Positions 41,540 to 51,145 of a DNA stretch of 55,483 nt are shown here, piece by piece. Below the pieces are notes generated by a model, which saw only the letters and a program-made list of their open reading frames with translations, was not told the DNA's origin and did not search any database. Location of the stretch: the NCBI GenBank assembly GCA_005888435.1, contig VAXO01000036.1, positions 1 to 55,483 on the forward strand. The letters run 5' to 3'. Positions within the stretch are counted from its first letter, which is position 1. Every line of letters starts with the position of its first letter. The translations under genes were made by a program, and so were the position numbers. The DNA comes from Actinomycetota bacterium (lineage in GTDB: Bacteria > Actinomycetota > Thermoleophilia > Gaiellales > Gaiellaceae).

Positions 41540-42013
41540 CTACTGCGGCCCACTGAGGTCGTGTAGCAGCTTGCGGAGCTGGGCGAAGCGTCTCGGCCCC
41601 AGCTGCTGCTCCCATTCCGTCTCGATCTCGGCGACGGCGTCGCGGATCACCGCGATCGCCGAGGTCCCGCGCCGGGTGAGCGCGACGCGCTTCGCGCGTA
41701 GGTCGTCTGGATCCGGGCGACGTTCGAGATAGCCGAGGCGTTCGAGCTCGCCGAGTAGGTAGTTGAGCGCCTGCTTGCTGATCCGTAGCCGGGAGGCGAG
41801 CTCGGACGGCTTCGCCGCCTGTGGGCCCGGGTACTGGAAGACGTTCAGGTGCGCGGCGTCGAGGTCGTCGAAGCCTTGCTCGTGCAGCCGCTCGAGCATG
41901 CGTCGCTGCACCGCCTCCCACGGCATGCGCAGGAGCGCGCCGATCAGCGGCGGCCCGAACGCTTGGTCTGGGTACTCCGATTTCGTAAAAGGACTTGACG
42001 AAGTCTTTGGCAT
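41540..42013 (-). CDS. MarR family transcriptional regulator
   Basis: A 157-residue winged-helix regulator. The HTH is KPSELASRLRISKQALNYLL and the wing LERRPDPDDLRAKRVALTRR, flanked by dimerisation helices. Its ATG sits inside the operator/promoter region shared with the divergent cupin genes, so it likely represses both itself and them, with relief by a small ligand. Confidence 0.92.
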   Translation of the reverse strand: MPKTSSSPFTKSEYPDQAFGPPLIGALLRMPWEAVQRRMLERLHEQGFDDLDAAHLNVFQYPGPQAAKPSELASRLRISKQALNYLLGELERLGYLERRPDPDDLRAKRVALTRRGTSAIAVIRDAVAEIETEWEQQLGPRRFAQLRKLLHDLSGPQ

Positions 42014-42029
42014 TGGCTATGGTCAAGTC
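41992..42029 (+). promoter_or_regulatory. Promoter and probable MarR operator for the cupin genes
   Basis: TTGACG (41995-42000), exactly 17 bp, then TATGGT (42018-42023) forms a good sigma-70 promoter pointing at the cupin gene. An 8-bp inverted repeat, GACTTGAC (41992-41999) and GTCAAGTC (42022-42029), overlaps the -35 and the end of the -10, with centres 30 bp (three turns) apart. It also covers the MarR start codon. Binding by MarR would block both directions. Confidence 0.75.
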
Positions 42030-42058
42030 ACTTTACCACTAGCGAAGGGAGAGCTGCG

Positions 42059-42499
42059 ATGGCAGCCCGCACACGCGAAGAGATCAAGATCGGACCGCTG
42101 TCGATCAGATTCCTGCTCGAGGGTGAGGAGTCGGCGGGATCGGTCGCGATTTTCGAGTTCGACGTACCTGCCCGTGCGGCGGTCGCGACCGCCCACAGTC
42201 ACGACGCTTACGACGAGACGATCTACGGGCTGAGCGGCGTCCTCAGCTGGACGGTCAACGGCGCTCGCGTCGACGTCGGGCCGGGCGACGTGCTCCACAT
42301 CCGGCGCGGCGAAGTCCATCACTTCGACAACGCTCACGATGCGGAGGCCAAGGCGCTCGCATTCGTCACACCCGGAATTCTCGGGCCCGAGTACTTCCGG
42401 GAGATCGCTGCGCTCCTCGACACTGCAGCCGGAAGCCCGCCCGACGTGGCGGCCATTGGGGCGGTCATGCGTCGGCACGGCGTCACCCCTGCGGTCTGA
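42059..42499 (+). CDS. Cupin domain protein, 146 aa
   Basis: A single-domain cupin: AIFEFDVPARAAVATAHSHD (motif 1, with metal-type His), YDETIYGLSGVLSWTVNGAR and GDVLHIRRGEVHHFDN (motif 2). An extra helical C-terminus (GPEYFREIAALLDTAAG) follows. Such proteins can be small dioxygenases, isomerases or sensors. It is the first gene under the MarR-controlled promoter, with AAGGGAGAG as ribosome binding site. Confidence 0.88.
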   Translation: MAARTREEIKIGPLSIRFLLEGEESAGSVAIFEFDVPARAAVATAHSHDAYDETIYGLSGVLSWTVNGARVDVGPGDVLHIRRGEVHHFDNAHDAEAKALAFVTPGILGPEYFREIAALLDTAAGSPPDVAAIGAVMRRHGVTPAV

Positions 42500-42526
42500 T
42501 GGCGGCGATCGGCTGGGAGGACCTGT

Positions 42527-42877
42527 ATGGCGAGTAACACCGAGCAGCGGGAGGTGGCCGTCCTTGTCGCTCGAGACGATCTGTCGATGACGCGTGCGTC
42601 CTGCGCGGCGGGTGAGCAGATGACGAAGCCTCACCTGCATCACGAGCACACCGACGCCTTCTACGTCCTCGAGGGCGAGCTGACGTTCGAGATCGGGCGC
42701 GAGACGACCACGGTCGGCGCAGGCGGCTTCGTCGCTGTGCCTCCGAACATCGCGCACTCCTTTCGGAATGCCGGCGCCGAGCCTGCGCGCTGGCTCACGA
42801 TCCACGCACCCGACGCAGGATTCGCGGCGTTCATCAGCGGCACCGCTGTCGAGTGGGACGTGTCGGCGGCCGGCTAG
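42527..42877 (+). CDS. Cupin domain protein, 116 aa
   Basis: A compact cupin: TKPHLHHEHTDAFYVLEGEL (motif 1; several His and a Glu as metal ligands), TVGAGGFVAVPPNIAHSFRN (motif 2) and WLTIHAPDAGFAAFISG. It lies 27 bp after the first cupin and is likely co-transcribed. Its stop overlaps the convergent rodA stop by 4 bp. Substrate unknown. Confidence 0.88.
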   Translation: MASNTEQREVAVLVARDDLSMTRASCAAGEQMTKPHLHHEHTDAFYVLEGELTFEIGRETTTVGAGGFVAVPPNIAHSFRNAGAEPARWLTIHAPDAGFAAFISGTAVEWDVSAAG

Positions 42878-44049
42878 CGCCGCGCGCCTCTGGCGCGGAC
42901 GTGGATCGCCAGCAGTAACCCGACTGCGATCAGGTTCGCGATCATCGACGAGCCGCCGACGCTCACAAACGGCAGCGGGATGCCGGTGATCGGCGCGATC
43001 CCCATCGTCATGCCGACGTTCACGAAGACCTGGAAGAGAAGCGCGACGACGAGCCCGCCCGCGACGATCGCGGAGAACGGCTCGCGCGCGAGCGTGACGA
43101 TACGCAGGCCGCGCCAGACGACGAGCAGGTAGAGCATCAGCAGGAGAGCGGCGCCGACGAAGCCGCGCTCCTCGGCGAGTGACGCGAAGACGAAGTCGGT
43201 GTGATGCTCTGGGAGGAAGTTGAGCGTCGTTTGCGTGGCGTTGTTCGGCCCGCGGCCGTGGAACTGACCCGCCCCGATTGCGTTCTTCGACTGCGTGATG
43301 TTGTACGTCGTGCCGCCCGGATCGCTGGCCGGGTTGAGGAAGCCGGTCAGGCGCTGCTGCTGGTAGTCCTTCAGCACCGGTAGCCCGGCCGCCGGCAGCA
43401 GGCCGAGCACGAGCACCGCGATCGCGACTGCGCCCGCCGCCAGCGCGGCGAGCTGCGTCCACGGCGTCCCGGCGACGAGCAGCACCGCGGCGGTCGCGGC
43501 ACAGTACACGAGCGCGCTGCCGAAGTCCGGCTGCAGGAAGACGAGGAAGATCGGCACCAGCGCCAGCCCGACGGCCCTGAGCGTCGTGCGCGGGTCGCCC
43601 AGGCGCCGGCTGCGTTCTGAGAGGAAGCCCGCGAGCGCGAGCACGAACAGGACCTTGCCGAACTCGGACGGCTGGAAGCGGAAGAAGCCAAGATCGAGCC
43701 ACCGCCTCGAGCCGCGAATCGGCCCGGTCAGCAGGACGATCGCGATCAGGAAGCAGGTGCCGCCGAAGACGAGGCGCCAGCGCGTCCGGTACACATCGGG
43801 GTCGACGAGCACCGCTGCGACGAGGCAGAGCACTCCGATCGAGGCGTAGACGGCCTGCCGCGTGAGGTAGTAGTGCGGGTCCGCGGTCACGTCGTGCCGC
43901 GTGATGCCGGCGATCGACCACAGCCCGTACGCGACGAGCGCGGCAACCGCGCCGATCAGCACCCAGTCGAGCCGTCGGACGAACGACGCGACATCCGTCG
44001 TTTCGCGTCGGCGCGCGCGGCCGGCTGCTCTGGAGGCGTAATCGACCAT
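42874..44049 (-). CDS. rodA: Rod-shape peptidoglycan glycosyltransferase RodA
   Basis: A 391-residue SEDS protein with ten helices: TADPHYYLTRQAVYASIGVL, GSRRWLDLGFFRFQPSEFGK, FLQPDFGSALV, NFLPEHHTDFVFASLAEERG, and the final IPLPFVSVGGSSMIANLIAV. It polymerises lipid II glycan strands with PBP2 in the elongasome. ATG at 44049 overlaps the PBP2 stop (ATGA). Confidence 0.95.
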   Translation of the reverse strand: MVDYASRAAGRARRRETTDVASFVRRLDWVLIGAVAALVAYGLWSIAGITRHDVTADPHYYLTRQAVYASIGVLCLVAAVLVDPDVYRTRWRLVFGGTCFLIAIVLLTGPIRGSRRWLDLGFFRFQPSEFGKVLFVLALAGFLSERSRRLGDPRTTLRAVGLALVPIFLVFLQPDFGSALVYCAATAAVLLVAGTPWTQLAALAAGAVAIAVLVLGLLPAAGLPVLKDYQQQRLTGFLNPASDPGGTTYNITQSKNAIGAGQFHGRGPNNATQTTLNFLPEHHTDFVFASLAEERGFVGAALLLMLYLLVVWRGLRIVTLAREPFSAIVAGGLVVALLFQVFVNVGMTMGIAPITGIPLPFVSVGGSSMIANLIAVGLLLAIHVRARGARR

Positions 44050-46082
44050 CAGTCCGAGTGGATCGCTCCCTGCTGGGCCGCTTGCTTGTGGAAGAACTCC
44101 TCGAACACCTTCAGCGCCGCGGGCGCCGCCGCGTCGCCGCCGTGCCCGCCGTTCTCGATCAGAGCGCAGACGACCAGGTCGGGCGAGTTCGACGGACCGT
44201 ATCCGCACCACCACGACTGGTTGAACGTATGCATGTAGCCGTCGCCCGGATCGATCGCCTTCTCGGCCGTGCCCGTCTTGCCGGAGATCGGAATCGGGAA
44301 GCCGCCGAACGTCGCGTACGACGTACCGAGCGACGAGTGCGTCGCCTCGAACAGGCCCTCCCGCACGACCGAGAGCGCCTGTGCGTCGACGTTCGTCGCC
44401 TCGGGCGCGGGCGGCGGCGGTGTCGGGATCACGCGACCCGCCTGCCGGTTCGCCGACGCCTGCTCGACGTCGAGCAGCAGGTGCGGCGTCACGAGCCTCC
44501 CGCCGTTCGCGATCAGCGCGTAGAAGCGCGCCATCTGAAGCGGCGTGACGAGCAGGTCCTTCTGGCCGATCGCGAGCTGGATCGAGTCACCGGGCTTCCA
44601 CAGGCTGTCGATCTGCCAGTGGCCGGGATCGGTCTTCCTGGTGAAGGTCTGCCGGCGCCAGTCGGGCGTCGGCAGCAGGCCGGTGATCTCCGAGCCGAGG
44701 TCGATGCCCGTGCGCTGCCCGAAGCCGAAGCGGTGCGCCCAGGCCTGCAGCCGCGGGCCGCGCTCCGACGGCATCCCATAGAAGCGATATCCCACTTGGT
44801 AGAAGTAGGTGTCGCACGACTGCGCCAGCGCCGTCGTCAGCGTCATCGCCTCGTTCACGAACGGGTCCCAGTTCTTGAACACCTGGCCGTGATTCGTGTA
44901 CTGGCCCGTGCAGGCGAGCGGCTCGTACGGCTGCAGAATGTGCTCCTGCATCGCCGCCAACGCGGTGACCGGCTTGAACGTCGAGCCCGGCGGATAGGCG
45001 GCGTCGATCGCGCGGTCGAGCGCCGGAAAGTTCGCCGCCTTGGCCGAGCGGGTGGTCAGGCCGGCAGCGTCGAGCGCGCTCTGGCGCACGCGGCCGACGT
45101 AGAGGGACGGCCGGTACGTCGGATACGACGCCATCGCGCGGATCGACCCGTCGCGAGGGTCCATCGCGACGATCGCGCCGCCGTTCGCGTACCAGCAGCC
45201 CTGGCAGCCGGAGCTTCGTGCGCGCTCGATGCCGTAGCGGAGTGCCTGTTCGGCCGCCATCTGCAGCTTCAGATCGACGGTTAGACGGACGGCTTCCCCG
45301 GGACGCGCGGGGACGAGCGGCGTCGTCGATCCCTGCTGCCGGCCAAGCGAGTCGACGCGCTTGATCGCGAGCCCCGGCGCGCCGCGCAGGTACTTGTCGT
45401 ACTTCGCCTCGACGCCGGTCTGTCCGATCGTGTCCCCTGGGCGGTATCCATCCTTCGCGAGCGTGTCGAGCTGCTGCTGCGAGATGTCGCCGGTGTAGCC
45501 GAGCACATGCGCGGCAAGCTCGCGGTGCGGGTAGTAGCGCAGTGACACGACGGGGACGCTCACCCCCGGGAAGTCGTCGGCGCGCTCGGTGAGATAACCG
45601 GCCTGCGCGTCCGTCACATCGGACTTGATCCTCACCGGCGTCAGCAGGTCGTTGCGGTGACGGATCAGGTTCGCGCCGATCTCCCGCGCCGGCATCTTCA
45701 GCACGCGCGCGAGCCGGCGGATCTCCCGTAGCCGGATGCTCTTGCGCTTCGGCATGCTCGCCTGGTCGATCTGGACGATCGTTCCCGGCACGTTCGTGAC
45801 GAGCGGCAGGCCGGTGCGATCGAGGATCGCGCCGCGCGGCGCGGGCAGGCGCACCTCGCGCCGCTGGTTGTTCTGGGCGGCGCGTAGAAGCTGCTCGCCG
45901 TTCAGGATCTGCAGCGACCACAGGCGCAGGAAGAGCGTGGCGAAGACGGCGATCGCGACCATGCCGAGCAACCCGACGCGCAGCGCAAGTCGCGGCGTCA
46001 GGCGGTACGGCTCCTCCACGTGCGGGTCCGAGGGCAGGAAACGGCGAGAGAGAACGCGTTTAGCCAAGGAGGCGCACCTCAC
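44049..46082 (-). CDS. mrdA: Penicillin-binding protein 2 (elongasome transpeptidase)
   Basis: A 677-residue class B PBP with an N-terminal anchor (LGMVAIAVFATLFLRLWSLQ), a pedestal region (residues 75-265) and a transpeptidase domain. The motifs are S367TFK, S422CD and KTGTAEK. An extracytoplasmic CQGC pair (Cys293, Cys296) in the transpeptidase domain is unusual. It cross-links new peptidoglycan with RodA as partner. GTG at 46082 overlaps mreD by 23 bp; TTG at 46067 (MAKRVLSRRF) is an alternative. Confidence 0.95.
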   Translation of the reverse strand: MRCASLAKRVLSRRFLPSDPHVEEPYRLTPRLALRVGLLGMVAIAVFATLFLRLWSLQILNGEQLLRAAQNNQRREVRLPAPRGAILDRTGLPLVTNVPGTIVQIDQASMPKRKSIRLREIRRLARVLKMPAREIGANLIRHRNDLLTPVRIKSDVTDAQAGYLTERADDFPGVSVPVVSLRYYPHRELAAHVLGYTGDISQQQLDTLAKDGYRPGDTIGQTGVEAKYDKYLRGAPGLAIKRVDSLGRQQGSTTPLVPARPGEAVRLTVDLKLQMAAEQALRYGIERARSSGCQGCWYANGGAIVAMDPRDGSIRAMASYPTYRPSLYVGRVRQSALDAAGLTTRSAKAANFPALDRAIDAAYPPGSTFKPVTALAAMQEHILQPYEPLACTGQYTNHGQVFKNWDPFVNEAMTLTTALAQSCDTYFYQVGYRFYGMPSERGPRLQAWAHRFGFGQRTGIDLGSEITGLLPTPDWRRQTFTRKTDPGHWQIDSLWKPGDSIQLAIGQKDLLVTPLQMARFYALIANGGRLVTPHLLLDVEQASANRQAGRVIPTPPPPAPEATNVDAQALSVVREGLFEATHSSLGTSYATFGGFPIPISGKTGTAEKAIDPGDGYMHTFNQSWWCGYGPSNSPDLVVCALIENGGHGGDAAAPAALKVFEEFFHKQAAQQGAIHSD

Positions 46083-46575
46083 GCGGCGCCCATTCGCGCG
46101 GCCGCAGCAGCCGGCGCCCGAGCGCGTAGACCGGGAACGTCAGGATCAGGTTCAGCAACATCGTCGGGGCCAGGCCCTCAAAGACGGCTCCGCCCGGAGC
46201 GTTCTGACCCAGCATGTAGCGGAGCACGAGCGCGGCGACCTGGTACAGCAGCGTCACCACCGCGACCGAAAGCAGCGGCGCATGCGCGCGGTCGCGGCCG
46301 GTCGTCTCGCCGTAGCGCCCGATCCAGTAGCCCGCGAGCGTCAGCAGCAGCGCGGTGAAGCCGAGCGTCCCGAACACACCCGTGTCCGCGAGCAAGCCGG
46401 CGCTGAACCCGGCGACGGCGCCGAACACCGCGCCGCGCAGCAGCGCCACGCACACCAGGGTGACGAGCAGCAGGTTCGGATGACCGCCGAGGATCGTGAC
46501 CTGCGCCATGATCGACAGCTGCAGCACGACGGCGAAGAACAGCAGCGTTCCGGCTTTCGCGATGTCCGCCGCCAT
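46060..46575 (-). CDS. mreD: Rod shape-determining protein MreD
   Basis: A 171-residue, five-helix membrane protein: GTLLFFAVVLQLSIMAQVTI, NLLLVTLVCVALLRGAVFGA, GVFGTLGFTALLLTLAGYWI, LLYQVAALVLRYML. It links MreC and the PBP2/RodA pair in the elongasome. The start overlaps the mreC stop by one or two bases. Confidence 0.92.
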   Translation of the reverse strand: MAADIAKAGTLLFFAVVLQLSIMAQVTILGGHPNLLLVTLVCVALLRGAVFGAVAGFSAGLLADTGVFGTLGFTALLLTLAGYWIGRYGETTGRDRAHAPLLSVAVVTLLYQVAALVLRYMLGQNAPGGAVFEGLAPTMLLNLILTFPVYALGRRLLRPREWAPREVRLLG

Positions 46576-47513
46576 CAGGGCGCCTGCGGGTTCTTCTTCT
46601 TCGTGATCAGTGCCGTCACCGCGTCGAGCGAGGAGAAGTCGACGAATGGCTGGATCTGAATCTGCTTGAAGGGCGCCGTGTCGCTCTGGCCGACGCTGAT
46701 GACGTAGCCGATCGGAATGTTCCCCGGGAAAAGCGACGGATACTGCTTCGAGCGCGTGCCGGCAGTGACGATCACGTCACCCTCCTTGACGAGCTTGTCC
46801 TTCGTCACGCGGTCGACGATCAGTGAGCCCGTGCCTTCGCCGTGCCGCACGACGCCGAATGCGCCGGTGTCCTGGTCGCGGGCCTGAACGGCGCTGCTCT
46901 CGTCGGTGAGCAGTGTGACGAGCGCGGCGCTCGGCGACACCTGCGTGACGCTGCCGACCAGGCCGTCGTTCGTAACGACCGGCGTCTCCTGGTGGATGCC
47001 GGCGTTACGACCCGCCGCGATGACGACGCGCTCGTCGAACTCATTGCGCCACCCGATGATGCGCGTGTTCACCGCGTTGTAGTCGCTCGGAAAGAGCGGG
47101 CTGTCGACGAACTTCAGCTGTTTGCGGAACTCCTCGTTCTGCGCGCGCGCAGACTCACCGAGCAGGGCCTTCTGCCGCAGCTCGTTCACCTGCGCCTTGA
47201 GCTTCTCGTTCTCCTGCTTGACGTGGACGAGCCCGGCGAAGTACCCGTAGACGTCCCGGAACGGGCGCGCGACGCGCTCGGCCGCGACCTCGAACGGGCG
47301 TAGAACGGTCGCCCCGGCCGACTGCACGCCATGCAGCGGGCCCGAGGTCGGCTCACGGAACGAGATCGTGATCAGGATCAGCGCCAGCACTACGAGCCCC
47401 GCCACGACGCCGCGCCGCCGGAGAGCGGAACGGCTGCGGGAGGGGAACGGCTGAGGCCTCGGTCTCGGTACTGACGACCCCAGGACCGCACTGACACTGC
47501 GGTTGCGAGCCAC
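46575..47513 (-). CDS. mreC: Rod shape-determining protein MreC
   Basis: A 312-residue protein: TM helix GVVAGLVVLALILITISF, a coiled coil (VHVKQENEKLKAQVNELRQK), and a beta-rich periplasmic domain (AAGRNAGIHQETPVVTNDGL, VGSVTQVSPSAALVTLLTDE). GTG start. It scaffolds the elongasome outside the membrane. 124 bp separate it from mreB, and that gap holds the GGGGTCnGACCCC repeats. Confidence 0.94.
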   Translation of the reverse strand: MARNRSVSAVLGSSVPRPRPQPFPSRSRSALRRRGVVAGLVVLALILITISFREPTSGPLHGVQSAGATVLRPFEVAAERVARPFRDVYGYFAGLVHVKQENEKLKAQVNELRQKALLGESARAQNEEFRKQLKFVDSPLFPSDYNAVNTRIIGWRNEFDERVVIAAGRNAGIHQETPVVTNDGLVGSVTQVSPSAALVTLLTDESSAVQARDQDTGAFGVVRHGEGTGSLIVDRVTKDKLVKEGDVIVTAGTRSKQYPSLFPGNIPIGYVISVGQSDTAPFKQIQIQPFVDFSSLDAVTALITKKKNPQAP

Positions 47514-47542
47514 GGGAGCGACCTACGTTAGCGCGCAAGCCG

Positions 47543-47632
47543 GGGGTCTGACCCCGAAAGGGGTCAGACCCAGCGGTTGCATCTGGAGCTGCGGGGTCGA
47601 AGGCTTGGTCAGACCCTGCGCGGTCAGACCCC
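47543..47632. repeat. Cluster of GGGGTCnGACCCC-type palindromes between mreB and mreC
   Basis: GGGGTCTGACCCC (47543-47555), a GAAA spacer, then GGGGTCAGACCC (47560-47571) form a stem-loop. Two further partial copies, GGTCAGACCC (47607-47616) and GGTCAGACCCC (47622-47632), follow, the last ending 6 bp from the mreB stop. It is the same core as at 13241-13267. It may terminate or attenuate transcription between mreB and mreCD. Confidence 0.8.
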
Positions 47633-47637
47633 TTCGG

Positions 47638-49332
<1,695 letters not shown>

Positions 49333-49340
<8 letters not shown>

Positions 49341-50094
49341 GTTTCGTGGCGACCCAGATTTCTTCGGACGGCCACTTCTGCGCCCACTCGACCGTCACGT
49401 AGGCGTAGTACTCGTGCGTTTCCGCGTCCGCCGCCGGGTACAGCTCGAGCAAGCGCTCGACGTCGAAGCCGTTCTCGCGCAGCAGGTCGATCAGTTTGCC
49501 GTGCGGGAGATGGAACTCCACCTCGCCGGTGTCCTCCCACTCCAGACGATGCAGGTCGCGTTGCCCCCGCACGAGGCGCTCGACGACCCCGTCCAGTTCC
49601 ATGCAGAGCAACTGCAGCGTCGCGTTTCGCAGGAAGACCAGACGGCCGCCGGGACGCAGCAGTCGCGCAGCCTCGGGAATCCACTTGTACGTGTCGGCCC
49701 AGATCGATGCGCCGTATTCCGAGAGCACGAGGTCGAAAGACGCGTCCGGGAGCGGCACGCGTTCCCCGGGCGCCTCGATCAGCTGGAACTCCAGGCCTGT
49801 CTCGCGTTGCAGCCGCCGAGCAGTCTCGAGCTGTGCAGGCGTCGGGTCGACGCCGACGACGCGCGCGCCGCGGCGGGCAAGCCACGCGGAGAAGTACGCC
49901 GTCCCGCAGCCGAGCTCGACGATGTCACGCCCCTCGAGCTCGCCGAGCACGTCCAGCTCGGCCTCGGGCGTGCGCCACACCCCCCAGGTGATCTCCTCCG
50001 CCGCCCACGCGCGCTCAGCTGAGGCGTCCGTGTACTCCGCGTTTCGCTCGGTCCAGTACGCGACGTTCTGCTTGACGTAGTCAGACGAGCTCAT
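49333..50094 (-). CDS. Class I SAM-dependent methyltransferase
   Basis: A 253-residue enzyme: SAM motif [21 protein letters not shown], motif [39 protein letters not shown] and [16 protein letters not shown]. Substrate unknown. ATG at 50094 overlaps ndk by 14 bp. Confidence 0.9.
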
Positions 50095-50500
50095 CGTCCG
50101 TGAACCAGAGCGCGATCTCGCGCTCGGCCGACTCCGGCGAGTCGGAGCCGTGGACGAGGTTGTCCGGCATCGCAAGTGCCAGGTCGCCGCGGATCGACCC
50201 CGGCTGTGCATCGGCGGGGTTCGTGGCGCCGATCGTCGTGCGCAGCGTCGTGATCGCTCCCTCCCCCTCGGCGACGAGCGCGAGCGTCGGGCCCGAGGTG
50301 ATGAAGGCCACGAGCTCGCCGAAGAACGGCTTCTGCTTGTGCTCGGCGTAATGAGTCTCGCCGAGCTCACGGCTGACATGGATCAGCTTCCCCCCGCGCA
50401 GCGTCAGACCGCGGCGCTCGATCCGGCCGAGGATCTCACCGGCGAGCCGGCGCTGCATCGCGTCGGGCTTGATCAGTACCAGTGATCGCTCGACGGCCAT
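50081..50500 (-). CDS. ndk: Nucleoside diphosphate kinase
   Basis: A 139-residue [43 protein letters not shown] and the active-site [20 protein letters not shown] with phosphorylated His117. It balances NTP pools. Confidence 0.97.
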   Translation of the reverse strand: MAVERSLVLIKPDAMQRRLAGEILGRIERRGLTLRGGKLIHVSRELGETHYAEHKQKPFFGELVAFITSGPTLALVAEGEGAITTLRTTIGATNPADAQPGSIRGDLALAMPDNLVHGSDSPESAEREIALWFTDDELV

Positions 50501-50513
50501 CGAGCGCGGGAGT

Positions 50514-51035
50514 CTACTCCGAGCGCCGTCTGCGTCTCGGCGGTCGCGCCTCGAACGCGGGGAACTCGACCGCTGTCGGCTCGACCGGCGTCTCGCAGTA
50601 CGGGCAGACCTGCCAGAGCGCCTCGAGCGGCGCCTTGCAGTTCACGCACGCCTGCTTGAGCTTCGTCGTGCAGACGGGGCAGACGAGGAAGTCGGAGCCG
50701 ACCTCGGCGCGGCAGACCGGGCAGTACAGGTCGCGGCGGGAGAGACGTTCCTCCATCGCCTTGATCTCGAGCTCGCGCTCGCGCACGTCCTCGAGGTACT
50801 CCGGCGGGCGGAAGAGCATGTACACGAGCGCGCCGACGTACGGCAGCACGAGGCCGACGGCGACCGAGACGGCAACGAGGACCGGGTCGTCGATCCGCCG
50901 CTTCGCGTCCTTGTAGACCCAGTAGGCGACCGAGAGCCAGAGGACGATCGCGAAGAAGATCAGCAGGTTGACGGCGACGTGCCAGGTCCCGGAGGAAAAG
51001 AAGTCGTGGACCCCGCCGAAAGTGCTTGCGATCAC
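50514..51035 (-). CDS. Membrane protein with double zinc ribbon
   Basis: A 173-residue protein with two N-terminal helices ([20 protein letters not shown] and [20 protein letters not shown]), a charged helix, then four CxxC knuckles (CPVC, CPVC, CVNC, CPYC) forming a double zinc ribbon, and a basic tail. The GTG start at 51035 is supported by its 4-bp overlap (GTGA) with the 37-aa gene just upstream. Function unknown; the position between folC and ndk is probably conserved in relatives. Confidence 0.82.
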   Translation of the reverse strand: MIASTFGGVHDFFSSGTWHVAVNLLIFFAIVLWLSVAYWVYKDAKRRIDDPVLVAVSVAVGLVLPYVGALVYMLFRPPEYLEDVRERELEIKAMEERLSRRDLYCPVCRAEVGSDFLVCPVCTTKLKQACVNCKAPLEALWQVCPYCETPVEPTAVEFPAFEARPPRRRRRSE

Positions 51036-51145
51036 AGGAGGATTCTTCCGATCAAGTACCCAGCAAGAAACGCGAGCCCGACGATCGCCACGAGGACGAA
51101 GGTCGCGAACGCGAAAACGGTCAGCCTCTCGCCAACGTTCGCCAT
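51032..51145 (-). CDS. 37-residue single-helix membrane protein
   Basis: ATG at 51145 gives MANVGERLTVFAFATFVLVA then [17 protein letters not shown], one clean membrane helix of about 25 residues. The start lies within the last 25 bp of folC, and the TGA overlaps the GTG of the zinc-ribbon gene, so it is coupled at both ends. Codon usage and hydrophobicity look real. A missed small gene is the likely status in automatic annotations. Confidence 0.7.
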   Translation of the reverse strand: MANVGERLTVFAFATFVLVAIVGLAFLAGYLIGRILL

